A program made the position numbers and the translations under genes. Positions 11,206 through 21,224 of a stretch of 64,000 nt of DNA are shown here, one piece after another (position 1 is the stretch's first letter; each line of letters opens with the position of its first letter). The stretch spans positions 26,600,790 through 26,664,789 of the forward strand of contig NC_088206.1 of the NCBI RefSeq assembly GCF_037126465.1, in the 5' to 3' direction. This DNA is from Ornithodoros turicata. Taxonomy: Eukaryota > Arthropoda > Arachnida > Ixodida > Argasidae. The notes beneath the pieces were generated by a model. The model saw only the letters and a list, made by a program, of their open reading frames with translations. It made no database searches and was not told the origin of the DNA.

Positions 11206-11905
11206 GGCCGCGTACCCACATGCGGTAGAGATGTGCGCAACCGCCTGCCGCAAGCGGACGCGTATGCATGCCGCCCCAGCTATACTGCCTCCGCCCGCTA
11301 CTCTCCAGAGCGAAAGCTTGACAAGATGGCGAACGACAGCGAAGTCGAGCTACTGACTGTAGTCAACGTTTGCTTTCTTACATCTGAGCTTTTGCGAAAT
11401 CAACATCGCAGACGCAAGAAACGCATGCTTTGGGTTCACTCGCTGTGGCGATAGCGCATTCTTTTCTTGTGAACAATGTTTAGCTTTCAACTTTCTGACA
11501 CTATGACAGTCAATATCTTACACTTCACTTACCTGCACTCCCAAATTTTATTCCAGTGTCTACCCGAAAAGTCATTTTAATGCAACGCTCTATAATGTAG
11601 GCAGCAATAACATTTTATTTCCGTCATAAATTCGCCGGCTGAAAAACGTGAGCATCACTGCGACATACCATCTAGTCAACGACGCCGTCAATGCTCCCCG
11701 TGCGGGAGGCCGGAAGAAAACAAGAACGCACGCAACTTCCGTTTACTTCGTGATTGGCCGACCATGCGCGGATGCCGCTAAAAATCGTGCACTGCGCGAT
11801 CGCCAAAAAGCGGAACGCGGAGGTGGCTTTTCCCGCACAGCGGCAAGAGTTTACCGCGCCGCGTTCGCGTTTCCGCGCAGATTCTCCGCATGTGGGTACG
11901 CGGCC
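11206..11905. mobile_element. PIF/Harbinger-type element with TTA target duplication
   Basis: A 700-base element starts GGCCGCGTACCCACATGCGG and ends with its exact reverse complement. It is flanked by TTA on both sides (11203-11205 and 11906-11908). Three-base TTA/TAA duplications are typical of PIF/Harbinger. The interior keeps the start of a Harbinger-like transposase (11326-11454), so it is an internal-deletion derivative. It lies in the N-terminal part of the mariner-like transposase gene. Confidence 0.8.
11326..11454 (+). pseudogene. Harbinger transposase N-terminal remnant
   Basis: A 42-codon frame from the ATG at 11326 reads MANDSEVELLTVV and later RRRKKRMLWVHSLWR, resembling the usual start of Harbinger nucleases, where a basic stretch precedes a W-V-H/R-P motif. 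It then hits a stop. The catalytic domain is missing, so this is a remnant within a non-autonomous element. Confidence 0.5.
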
Positions 11906-12240
11906 TTAGCGTCGTTTCGGAGAACCCAAAAGCTTCTTTGCGGCAGATTAAGGTTGCAAGAGGAGTCCCTCGTTCAACAGTATGGGACATACTTCACAAA
12001 GCGAAGTATCACCCGTACCACGTGAGCTTCCACTAGCGGTTCAACGAAGACGACTTTGCCAAGAGGCTAGACTTTTGCAACTGGGCCCTCAGCATGCAGT
12101 GCGGGCGGGGCGACTTCTGCGAAAACGTGCTCTGGACGGACGAAGCACATTTTACGCGAGATACGCAAGTGAACATCCATAATGCTCATTATTTGAGCAC
12201 GGAGAACCCTCACTGGTTACGGGAATCCAAGCACCAGGTG

Positions 12241-13285
12241 AAATGGTCCTTTAGTGTTTGGATTGGGATACTTAATGGCGCCATACTCGGTCCAGTGTAC
12301 TACAGCGGTGGCCTGACAGCGGTGGCCTGACAGCGCAGCGTTATGTGCACGAAATACTCATGAAGACAGTCTTCGACTTCGTAGAAGAGTTGCCCTTAAG
12401 CAAACGCGCCACGATGTGGTTCCAACATAATGGCGCCCCACCGCACTCGTCTGGCAGTGTCAAAAGATTTTTGGACAATCTCTTCGGGGATAAGTGGATT
12501 GGCCGTCATGGGCCTGTTCCCTGGCCACCGAGGTCCCCAGATCTGACGCCACTGGACTTCTACTTGTGGGGCAGAATGAAGGACGCCGTGTACCAAACGG
12601 AGTCCACAGCGCCAGAAGAATTGCAGCAAAAAATAACCGCCCTCTGCCGTACCATCCCACCACAAGAGCTAAAGAATGCTGCAAGAAATGTATTTTACAG
12701 ATACCAGTTGTGTATCGGCGAAGACGGCAGGCACTTCGAGCACCTTTTTTATTTTTGTTTTCATTGAGAATAAAAGGGCACAAAACTGTGGTTGTGTCCA
12801 AAGCGCAGTGTAATCGTGTGACTCCGTTTATCGGTGATTGATAATAGGACTGCGGTCTGTTTCACTCTTCCTCTTTACCGGTTTTGTTTGCTTCTTTCTT
12901 CCTGCTTTCTTCGCAGAGGGAGGGCCCTTGGGCGGAGCTTGTATCCGCGGCGAAGCGAATGCCGCAAGAGCGCTCAACTTGCGATGGGATTGCGGGTGCT
13001 TTTTGGGTAGCAATTTTTCTCTGAAAAACGTGCGCAAAATCAACTAATTTTGACTGCGATACGCTATTCCAGACATGGCCTTTCCAATTCCGGCAGAAAA
13101 ACGTGACGTTCCCTTGGCACTTTTCAGAAATTAATTAGCGGAATTGCACTAATTAATTAATTACACAAACGAAAATCATTACAGTAGGTGGCAAAATCCT
13201 TCAGGAGTCTCATAAAGCAACGCATGCTTTTATCACCCCTAGTTTTTTTTAGTGATATTTTTACACTTTCTCGCCGGACACCCTG
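12241..13285 (+). repeat. Right arm of the mariner-like inverted repeat
   Basis: This arm mirrors 9263-10287. It differs by scattered substitutions and by a 14-base tandem duplication at 12304-12331 (AGCGGTGGCCTGAC twice), which shifts the transposase frame. Confidence 0.8.
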
Positions 13286-13287
13286 TA

Positions 13288-13689
13288 TCTCTGATAATAG
13301 CCGGTCAATCCCAAAAAAAAAGCACGTACCTCCGTTTTGGTTCTGGGTCGTCCGAAATCGTGAGTAGCTGCTACTTTAACGTCCGAAGGAAAACGGAAAC
13401 CTTTTCCAACCGTGTACCCCAAATAGTTTGCATGAGATCTTTCCAGCATACATTTATTGGCCTTTAAGATAAGCTGTGCTTCACGGAATCCCTCAAATGC
13501 CGTTCTCAAATGAAGAATGTGGTCTTCCCACGTCTCGGAAAATACTGCCACATCGTCAATATATGTCAAGGCAAAATCCTTTAAGCCTTTCAGTACCTTG
13601 TGATTAAGCTAGAAAAACAGTACGGAGCATTGTTTAGTCCAAAACTTAGCATCAGCGGCCTAAAGGCACGCGACACTACAGATGAAAGT
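13288..13689 (-). pseudogene. Gypsy reverse transcriptase fragment (palm to connection)
   Basis: The minus frame runs from RPLMLSFGLNNAPYCFS through TYIDDVAVFSETWEDH (catalytic YIDD kept) and NYLGYTVGKGF to GLTGYYQRY at the mariner insertion. The N-terminal RT fingers and motif A are missing, because the integrase-linker sequence at 15531 joins almost directly to this part once the LINE is removed. The segment is therefore an internally deleted pol. Confidence 0.8.
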
Positions 13690-13703
13690 ACGTAAATCTT
13701 CAC

Positions 13704-15259
13704 GGTTGCCGAGATTACAGCTGGAGGTAAATGGACATGCTATGTCACGAGTTACGCATCACCGGTTCCTTGGAGTCATCGTGGATCGTTCGCTCTCATG
13801 GAGACCTGAAGTCCTAAGCCTCAAGACTAAGTTGCATGCTCGTACCAATATCCTACGATTTTTTGCAGGTTGTCGATGGGGGCGGGGGGGGGGATCATCA
13901 TGTACATTAAATGCTTACCCTACATACTGCATTGGTACGGTCTCCCCTCAAGTTCCACCTCCCAGTTCTTCATGATCTTGCGCCGTCGTCGGAAATGATT
14001 CTAGAACGTGCGTTGGCAAAGAGCATCAAGATCTGCCTTGGTGTTCCCAGAGCAGCGTCCAATGCAGCTGTTATAACCGAGGCGAGACAGCCCCCACTTC
14101 CTGGGCTATGGATTGTAGAATCGCTTCGCCATTACGTTCGACTAACAACGAGATTTCGCCGGCACCCGCTCCCAAGAGCTATTTCGACACGAAGTTTTTC
14201 GAGGTTCCATCAAGCTATTATGCCGTGCCGCACTTATGTCCCCCGGCATACACCTTTGCCAGTGCCCTCCAGCCCTCCATGGACTTTGCTACAGCCTCGG
14301 GTGTTCGCGAAAGTACCGGGTCTCGTGGGAAGAAAGTTCGTGCCGTCAAGTGTTGTGCGTCAGCAAACTCTTCAGGCAATGCACAGTCAAAGGGACAGAG
14401 TGTGCATTTTCACGGATGCGTCTACAAATGAGTCAGGATCCACGTGTGCATATATCGTCCCTGAGCTCTGCATTGAGGGCTGCGCACGATTGTCTCATCG
14501 CACGTCGTCCACAGCCGCTGAGCTCCATGGGATGATCATGGCGATGCAATTTACAGAAGCACATGAAGACCCCAAATCATGCGTTGGTACAGTGATTCAC
14601 AGACCGGATTGCGAGCATTACAAGTGCCGGGCGGATCAGCAGGTCTTGCTTCAATCGTACACGACGCCATTAAGACTTACAACGCGTGTGTAGTACAAGG
14701 ACACGACATCATCCTTCAATGGATCCCAGGCCATTCCTGCATACCTGGGAATGACGCGGCGGATGCAGCGGCTTCCCGGGCACATCAGTCCGGTCCAGTG
14801 TATTTTACTCCCTTCGACACCCGCTTAATGCTCTCTACTTTGACGAACAGACTAAGCAGAGACCTGTGGTGCAGTGATTCTGGAAGGCCGCCACTGATCA
14901 GCATAGACCCAGACTTTTCGTTCGTGGTCCCAGCGTCGCTTCCTCGGTCCATGGAGACCCCAATCCACCGGTTTCGTCTGAAGGTCCCATACAGCCTTAG
15001 CTTTCTACACATGATCGGAAAGGCAGCCTCCCCAAACTGCTGCATGTGCGGTGTTGTGGAAGATGTAGAGCACATTTTGATGTCCTGCGTACGATACACT
15101 GAAGCTCGTCGTCTTCTACAGTCGGAGCGGGCAGCAGTGGACGGCCGTCCGCTCAGCGTTTCAAAAATACTTGGGCCCTGGGATCAGAGTGTGAGACAGC
15201 GGGCGTTCTCCGCCATAGTGAAATCTTTCCGGGACATTGATGCAGACAACACGTTTTGA
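13704..15259 (+). pseudogene. I-clade LINE ORF2 C-terminus: RT thumb, RNase H, zinc segment
   Basis: Frames follow each other with shifts at about 13890, 14440 and 14600. The first carries the RT thumb ([15 protein letters not shown]). The next carries RNase H with FTDASTNESGS. The last, 14579-15259, carries WYSDSQTGLRAL, QWIPGHSCIPGNDAADAAA and the zinc segment CCMCGVVEDVEHILMSC. An RNase H domain after the RT is typical of the I group of LINEs. The TGA at 15257-15259 ends the product at ADNTF. Confidence 0.82.
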
Positions 15260-15516
15260 GCCTATGTGTGTTTGCGTGTTGCGTGTTTGTGCGTTCTGTG
15301 ACATCTAAGTGTCTGTGTACTTGTTTTCTCTCGGAATCACCACCACCACTAATCATCATCATCAGCAGCATCATAGCCATCATCCTGCTGACCTTCATTG
15401 GCATCACCATTCCAGGAGTTTTCCACCAAAGTAACTGGTGCAAGTGGTGTGGAGTTGCGGGCCTCACATTAGTGAAGCCAAAATCTCAATTTTTTTTTTT
15501 AAACCAAACCAAACCA
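13704..15516 (+). mobile_element. I-clade LINE, 5' truncated, with 14-bp target duplication
   Basis: A plus-strand LINE is flanked by perfect 14-base duplications ACGTAAATCTTCAC at 13690-13703 and 15517-15530. It is 5' truncated, carries the ORF2 C-terminal half, and ends with a T run followed by repeated AAACC units rather than poly(A). The insertion lies inside the gypsy element and is younger than it. Confidence 0.88.
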
Positions 15517-15530
15517 ACGTAAATCTTCAC

Positions 15531-15840
15531 TCTGATTTGGTTCTAACGTACCTTGATCTATTATCTCACCCAAGATATGATCCACGGGTACCACATCACC
15601 ACTCTCTAAACCAGGTATATCCACTGGCACTTCTTCGGGCACATTCAGTGTCAAGCTCACGATTTCTTGCCTCTCTACATATGGCTTCATCAGGTTTGCG
15701 TGGTATATTTTCACTCCGTTTTTACGACTTCCCAATTTTGACGGCGTAATTTGTGTCCGAAAGCTTTTCAACAACTTCAGCTGGGCCTTCCCACTGCACC
15801 TGAAGTTTCATTCCGAGAATCGCGGAACACCCTCCCTAAA
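15531..15840 (-). pseudogene. Gypsy integrase C-terminus and downstream linker
   Basis: Minus-strand reading gives LQVQWEGPAEVVEKLSDTNY (end of integrase) and, after a frameshift, VKIYHANLMKPYVERQEI, followed by DHILGEIIDQGTLEPNQSED, which joins the RT-bearing part of pol after the LINE is removed. The order integrase then RT is the reverse of the standard gypsy order. A closely related family supplies the integrase fragment at 20935-22970. Confidence 0.72.
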
Positions 15841-16260
15841 GTCGGCTATACCTGCATATCCCATAGGTGCAATGTATTGCACCACGTTTTTCTCTGGCAT
15901 CTCAATAAACCCAGAGTTGCAAGAAAATGTCCACGTCTGGATGAACGAATGAGACCCCCTACGACATTTTGATACCAAAATCGCGCGTCTAGAACCACAG
16001 AATTTTTTGCCCGACCAACTTAGCCAATTCGCGTTTCTTCTACGGAGTAACGGCTGGTCGTACGTCTTTGCTTGCAAATATCTACGAAACGCTAAGCTCC
16101 CCAAAAAATGTCCACCATGGGACGTGAAGATGAAAGATTCTACTTCAAACTGAGAGGAAGAACGCCACCCAAAGTAGCGTCAATTTTTTGCCCAGGGCGT
16201 ATAAAGTTCTCAATCTACGCACGAGGCCTCAGAACAAGCTTATGCCGGGTTACGCGGATC
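15841..16260. other. Unassigned repeat-like DNA
   Basis: No coding similarity is seen. An open minus frame at 15808-16104 includes part of the gypsy integrase in the wrong frame and is not a gene. The sequence has the look of a non-coding transposon, but I cannot define its ends. Confidence 0.35.
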
Positions 16261-16261
16261 C

Positions 16262-16350
16262 GACTAGTGTTCAGCTGGCGTCGCCGGTAACGCTTCGGCG
16301 TTCACCGAGGAATGCCCGGGTTTGAATCCCCGCCCCGCGTTTTGTTCCTT
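16262..16350 (+). mobile_element. Possible tRNA-derived SINE head
   Basis: A pol III-like pair of boxes is visible: an A-box-like TGGCGTCGCCGGTA near 16276 and a good B box, GGTTTGAATCCC, near 16319. The intervening sequence does not fold as a full tRNA, and a T-rich stretch follows. This fits the 5' end of a tRNA-derived SINE better than a tRNA gene. Confidence 0.4.
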
Positions 16351-18306
16351 CCAATTACTTTTTTATTGTACTCTATTTCCTCCTTGCTACGTATTTTACG
16401 CATTTAGCACCGGTTGCTGTTTGCGCTTTTTTATTTTTATTTTTGCTAAAAGCCGCGCGTACAGTGCTAGGATGGGTACTTGAAGACGAGCGCTGTAGAG
16501 ATGCCGTTGCGTAGATGCATGGAACTAATATGAGTACGTTGTTATTCGTACGTGGTGAGCGTCGTGATCTGGGAACCATTCTAACAGTTCGCTGGTTGAA
16601 GCTTCAAAATCGCATATCGATATCGCGGATGCGTTGCAGCAACTGCTGTTTGAGTCTTTGAATTCGTAGGCAGTTTGCTGGTCTGCACGTTTATACCCAA
16701 AACCGGCCTAAATATAGGAACCAGATTCCTTTCTATTGCTTACACGCTATCGCGAGAGCCGTTTCGGAAAAAGTGATGTCTCCCGAAATTAAGTTAAAAT
16801 TATATTATATTTAATTTAATAATGATATAAGAAATTGCGAAGAGGATAAGGATCACCTGACCCCACCTGCGTACAGCTTCGTTAATCGTCAGAGCTCGAG
16901 CTCGTGTACAGTTTCTCGTTCGTGTTGGATTAAACACTTGTTCTGCATTGGAGTCATCCTTTCCTACAAATAAATTTAATTTAATTTAATTTAATATTAT
17001 ATTTAATTAGAGTGATAAAAGAAAAACAAGTGCAAGTTCGCACCTGTTTGAGTTAGAAACAGGTGCTACTTTTGACGTAGCACGTGTTTCTAACTCAAGT
17101 AGCAGAAAAGTAGCGACTTCTTTCGTTTGATCGCCCTCTTCAAATATAATTTCGTGACACGTTAGGCGGGACACCCTGTAGACCCGACACCACAAGGACG
17201 TTATATATATATGTATATCATTGTACAGAGTTTCCTTTTAATCGACTGAACTTTGTAATTTGATAACTGCAAGTACTTCTATATTATATACGATATACAC
17301 GGAAATAATATGACCGAGAGTATAGGCGCGTGCCCGATGAATAATAATTAGGAAGTCTCAATTACGGCTGACTTCTGAAATATTCGAGCTAGCAGAATTG
17401 TAGCCTGGCATTAATAAAAAAACATGACGAAGAAAGGCGCCATCAAAAAACCCGAATGGTACGCGCACACCACGCGCTATTCGAAATCGCATTTATCTTC
17501 ATTATGAAGGGATTGGCAATTGCAGTGTTTCTGACACCGACCGACAAATAAGCTATCTGGGTTCTTTCGAAAAGTAGCTCATTAAACGGCTAATTAGCGA
17601 CCTTTTAACGAAACCACTGCGCGAAAGTCTTGCAACTAATTAAAGGATATAAGAAAGCTTCTAACCACTTAGCTTATTTATAGCACATTGTTTTGTGGGC
17701 TTTTGATTTAATTTCTTGCAGTCAACGGTGCGACTCTAGCGAGTTTTTGTTTTCGTCAAGCACTCCCGTACTATGAGTCGTATCATTTCCGCCACGACGT
17801 ATATACTGTGTGCCTGAACGTAGTTGTTATTTTGCTCTTGGTCAGTTAAAGAGCAGCATTGATAAAAGGGAGAGATAGCCACTGTGTGGGTAAAATAGCA
17901 TATCGAATATCGCACACTTTAAATTCCGTAATTATGAGTGGCATATTCATTCTGTTTCCGTATACACACGAACGCAGCGTAGTGCAAATTCCATGACACA
18001 GTACACGTGTGTCAGATGAATATTTCCAAAATTGGCTCACTAACTTTCACTTTAGTGGATTTTCGGAAGCACGAGGATAGCAGAATTGTAGCCACGTATT
18101 ACAAAGGCCGCATTGTTTGGTAAGCGCCCTGAAGGTTGCACGACCTCCTGATATCGCTTTTAAAAAGCCGCTTGCAAATGAGCTTGCTGCAACGTGGGCC
18201 GAACTCAATATCCCCGTTTTTTATCCATATTTTTTAAAGATTGTTTTTGATTACTGAGATGATGACCTAAGGGGCCGGATCTTCAACTTTTCGATATCCT
18301 GTAACA
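16351..18306. other. Non-coding, AT-rich; hairpin and MITE end
   Basis: No exon is seen. The stretch has TTTAA-type pentanucleotide repeats around 16970-17010. An inverted repeat of about 22 bases at 17050-17098 contains GAGTTAGAAACA and its complement around a short loop. A mariner-type terminus GGGACACCCTG lies at 17168-17178. I could not find a partner terminus for it, so the MITE is probably truncated. Confidence 0.45.
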
Positions 18307-19259
18307 TCCCTAGTAGCGCAAAACGTTTTGTAAACGTCGAGGAAAGGTCTAGCCACGACCACATTTTCATCTAGGAGACGTCTTCAATCTGATCTACATA
18401 ACGTCTTCTATCCCGGGATAAGTTGACGCTTTCCTGAGTCTTGAAGACGTGTTTCTGGTCGACCTGAAGATGTCTAAACAATGTTTAAAACACTTATTTA
18501 AATGTCAGAAAATTCAGCCCTGTGCATATCTATGGGGTATAGTTTTACAGAGCAAGCAACACTGCAAGCAACATGCCTCGCGACCTTTCGGCCGTAATCG
18601 AAGACACAGTCCACCAAGGCAAACCGTGTTATGTTCTCACCCTAAAAAGAGCAAGCTCCCTTTTTACCCCCTCTATCGCGTTCGCGTAGGGAGTCCAGAG
18701 CATGGAGGTGGTCTATTCCCTTGGAAAAGGAAAACAGATACTATATACATTGCTTGTCTTAGGAACTCCCGCAAACTCGATAGTCCTGCTCGCCTCTGAG
18801 TCAAAATGGAGGGTGAGGTGTCTAATTTTAGTTCAATTATGCACACAAATAACACTGATGTGGGGAATTGGTGGGAGTATTAACTCACCATCAGCACGAC
18901 GTCTGTGTTTCTTACTGCTTTTGGTTTGAGACAGTCAGTAGGTCCACCGAAAGTAAACTTATTCAGTGCACACAAATCGTCCTCCTTTAAGATACCTCTT
19001 GAACAGAGATGGCGAAGACGTGTTATAAACGGAAAGTCGGTACGCCTTGCAAACGTGAACGGAAGACGTTTACAGGAGGTCTTCCTTTAGGATACGTTTT
19101 CAACAGAGATGACGAAGACGTATTATAAACGAAAAATCGGTACGTCTTACAAACGTACTATAAATTACGGCTTCTAGACGTCGCATTGACGTCCTGATCA
19201 TGTTCTATCCTAATTTGACCAAATTAAGACGTTTTTGCAACATTTTGTGCTACTAGGGA
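18307..19259. mobile_element. DNA transposon with TCCCTAGTAGC termini, non-coding
   Basis: TCCCTAGTAGCGCAAAACGTT at 18307 is matched in inverted form at 19239-19259. Inside, short repeats of the AAGACGT/ACGTCTT type recur on both strands, densest at 18990-19200, where two copies of a unit with GAAGACGT, TATAAACG and TCGGTACG lie side by side. No target duplication can be defined, and no transposase remains, so the superfamily is unknown. Confidence 0.6.
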
Positions 19260-19423
19260 CGCGCTATGTCCTCATTATGCACTGCGACGGCCAATGCGCA
19301 TGCAGCCCTGCAATTTTGAGAACAACGATAACGCTTGCTGTGCGCAGTTCATGATTAGCCCTGTGATGGGCTTTTTGTATTCTATTCACCTATGCCGTCA
19401 ACACAGCTTGGGACAAAAGTTTC

Positions 19424-19592
19424 TATAACGCTGGAATCTTGTATTTAAATTCTTCCAGCCTCCCCTGCGGCCCTAGGGGAACATTTCTTGAACACAATCC
19501 GTGAGTTGATTTATTCCAAGGGTTCTGCTCAACACGTGTTCCTCTAAGCAGCAGGGGAGGCTGAGAGAAGTTCAATACAAAATCCCAGCGTT
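19424..19592. mobile_element. Fold-back MITE
   Basis: Two arms of about 60 bases, one with CGCTGGAATCTTGTAT and CAGCCTCCCCTGC and the other its inverted partner, face each other around a short centre. It has no coding content. Confidence 0.55.
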
Positions 19593-20934
19593 TCAGAAGC
19601 TTTCTTCCTAAGCTGTACTCCCGCAGCCTGAAAACGGCGAGCTTCCAAATCGGCGTACAACCGAAGCGGCGAAGCAAGATTGCCAAGGTATATATAGACA
19701 GGTAGCGAAACTCCCATAGGGCCCTGCGTCTTCAGATGACGCCATGATAGAGACTGTCAGCGCCATCCATCCGTTGCGCGGACTACTACTTTTGTAAATA
19801 AATGACGTCAGATATGACGTCAGCAGCATGAATAATAAGTAGTGCATAATTAGCTATGGCACGTTTGCATTCGCGTACTTCGTTTGCGTTGCATTCCCTT
19901 CCCCTTTTCCTGACCGAACCATACTAATCACCCAGGGCAGCAATACCAGACGAAAACAGAGAAAAATAAATCATGTCAGGTTTAATGATACATATCAGTT
20001 CGAAATACATAGCGATATCACAGGTTTTGACGAAGGGTACGTGATAACCACAACTAAACAGGAAGTTTCACTTAATGTCCATTCCTAACCTAGACCAAAA
20101 CGTACACGTAGTGATTAGCTGTTTGCATTTCTTCAACGAGTGCTCATAATGGCTCCGTTGCAAAAACAAGGCATCGTTGGTGCACAGCTGATTCGCTAAC
20201 ACTCACGCTATCATGGCCGGTCTTGCCATGACGAAAATTTTTTTTTCTCGGGGCCAGCAACACGGGATGCATAGCACTCATCTCTTCACACGTGTTAATC
20301 TTGGCCTTCAGCTTCGAGATGTGAACGTCGCTTCCTGTTTAATCCAAAAAGTGTACGAACTCCGCATTACTATGCACGGGCACACGGCACGGATACAAGA
20401 ATGCACGGACAAACGTGCCTACAGCTACACATGCGCAGTGGAGCAGGATACGGAAACGTACTCAGGTTGTAGATGATTTCGTATATGTGTACCAGTGGGG
20501 CAACAGATAGCTTTTCATACACTTAAATTATGAATAAACTATTAGTTTATACAAGACCCATGCGCGCGTCGTAAATATTTTTTGTTTACGACCCTACCTG
20601 TGCCACCAACACCCAGGATCGCTCAAGTCACGGAGATGACAGCGTTGCCGGGTCAGATTTTTTTTTTTTTTTTTCGCCTTCGCTACCTGGCTAAATCTAC
20701 CTTGAGATTGCTTCTTCAGCTTGTTTAGCAGGCGTCTGGTAAAAAAATCAGGGAAACAGAAAATAATAAACTGATAACCGCGCTGGCGGAAGGATAGCGG
20801 AACAATGATAAGTCGTTTCACGCGGCCTCCGGCTTACTCTCCCGCCCTACCCAACAGTTCCTCCTTTCAGCTGTTGTGACCCGTGGCATTGCTTATCTTA
20901 CATGGCATTTCTGAAGTAAGGTGAAGCCAGCATT
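19593..20934. other. No supported gene
   Basis: I see no domain-bearing frame. A 20-base T run lies near 20659-20674. The open frame at 20213-20476 has no recognisable similarity. Confidence 0.45.
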
Positions 20935-21224
20935 CAGAGGGAATGGCCCTGAATTCTCCTCATGGTTCTGGTTCGGTGGTCGAAGGAGCATAACTTTGTC
21001 TCCTACCGAAAAAGTTCGTGCTCTGGACGTTTTATCGTAGTACCCTTTTGCCCTCTTTGTGCGTCTTTCGTGTTTTCCTGCGTTAACATTCTCGCTGCTT
21101 GCATGCGTTCTATCAAATTTAGAACGTATTCCACTACCGTCAGATCATGCTTACATTCCTCCCTACGTTCTCGGAGCATCCGTAGCGGAGTGCGCAACGT
21201 TCTCCTATAGACTAGCTCTGCGGG
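20935..21224 (-). pseudogene. Gypsy integrase C-terminal fragment
   Basis: The minus frame reads PAELVYRRTLRTPLRML, then VVEYVLNLIERMQAAR, and ends near GDKVMLLRPPNQNHE, the region after the DDE core of a gypsy integrase. It is separated from its upstream half (22753-22970) by the hAT element. The family looks the same as, or close to, the gypsy element at 8.7-15.8 kb. Confidence 0.75.

Larger units (their letters stand above)
11033..12767 (+). pseudogene. Mariner/IS630-type transposase, interrupted
   Basis: The first ATG at 11033 opens a frame with ANMDFDTAVVLYNQRY and RLYERLSETGSF, which fits the DUF4817-type N-terminal DNA-binding region of this family. A Harbinger-like insertion (11206-11905) follows. 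The frame then continues with a second helix-turn-helix region (VPRSTVWDIL), VLWTDEAHFTRD with the first catalytic aspartate, and WPPRSPDLTPLDFYLWG. Three defects are visible: a stop near 12027, a 14-base duplication at 12304-12331, and QHNGAPPH in place of QNDGAPPH, which loses the second catalytic aspartate. Confidence 0.8.
9263..13285. mobile_element. Mariner/IS630-type inverted-dimer unit with TA target duplication
   Basis: One 4.0 kb unit sits between TA dinucleotides (9261-9262 and 13286-13287) within the gypsy frame. Its outer parts are about 1 kb inverted repeats (9263-10287 and 12241-13285), each containing the 3' half of a transposase and an outer terminus of the GGGTGTCCGGCGAG type. 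The centre holds the 5' half of one full-length transposase gene on the plus strand, itself interrupted by a Harbinger-type element. Because only one TA duplication surrounds everything, the inverted dimer probably moved, or was rearranged, as one element. Confidence 0.75.
8690..15840 (-). mobile_element. Old Ty3/gypsy element with integrase upstream of RT, carrying nested insertions
   Basis: Pieces of one minus-strand gypsy element appear in order at 15840-15531 (integrase C-terminus), 13689-13288 (RT), 9260-9165 and 9027-8690 (connection and RNase H). The gaps are filled by a LINE (13704-15516), a mariner-like unit (9263-13285) and a hairpin MITE (9028-9164). Removing the first two leaves single copies of their target duplications, and across the mariner-like insertion the gypsy reading frame continues. 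The integrase end precedes the RT, as in GMR1-like gypsy elements. No LTRs were identified. Confidence 0.75.
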
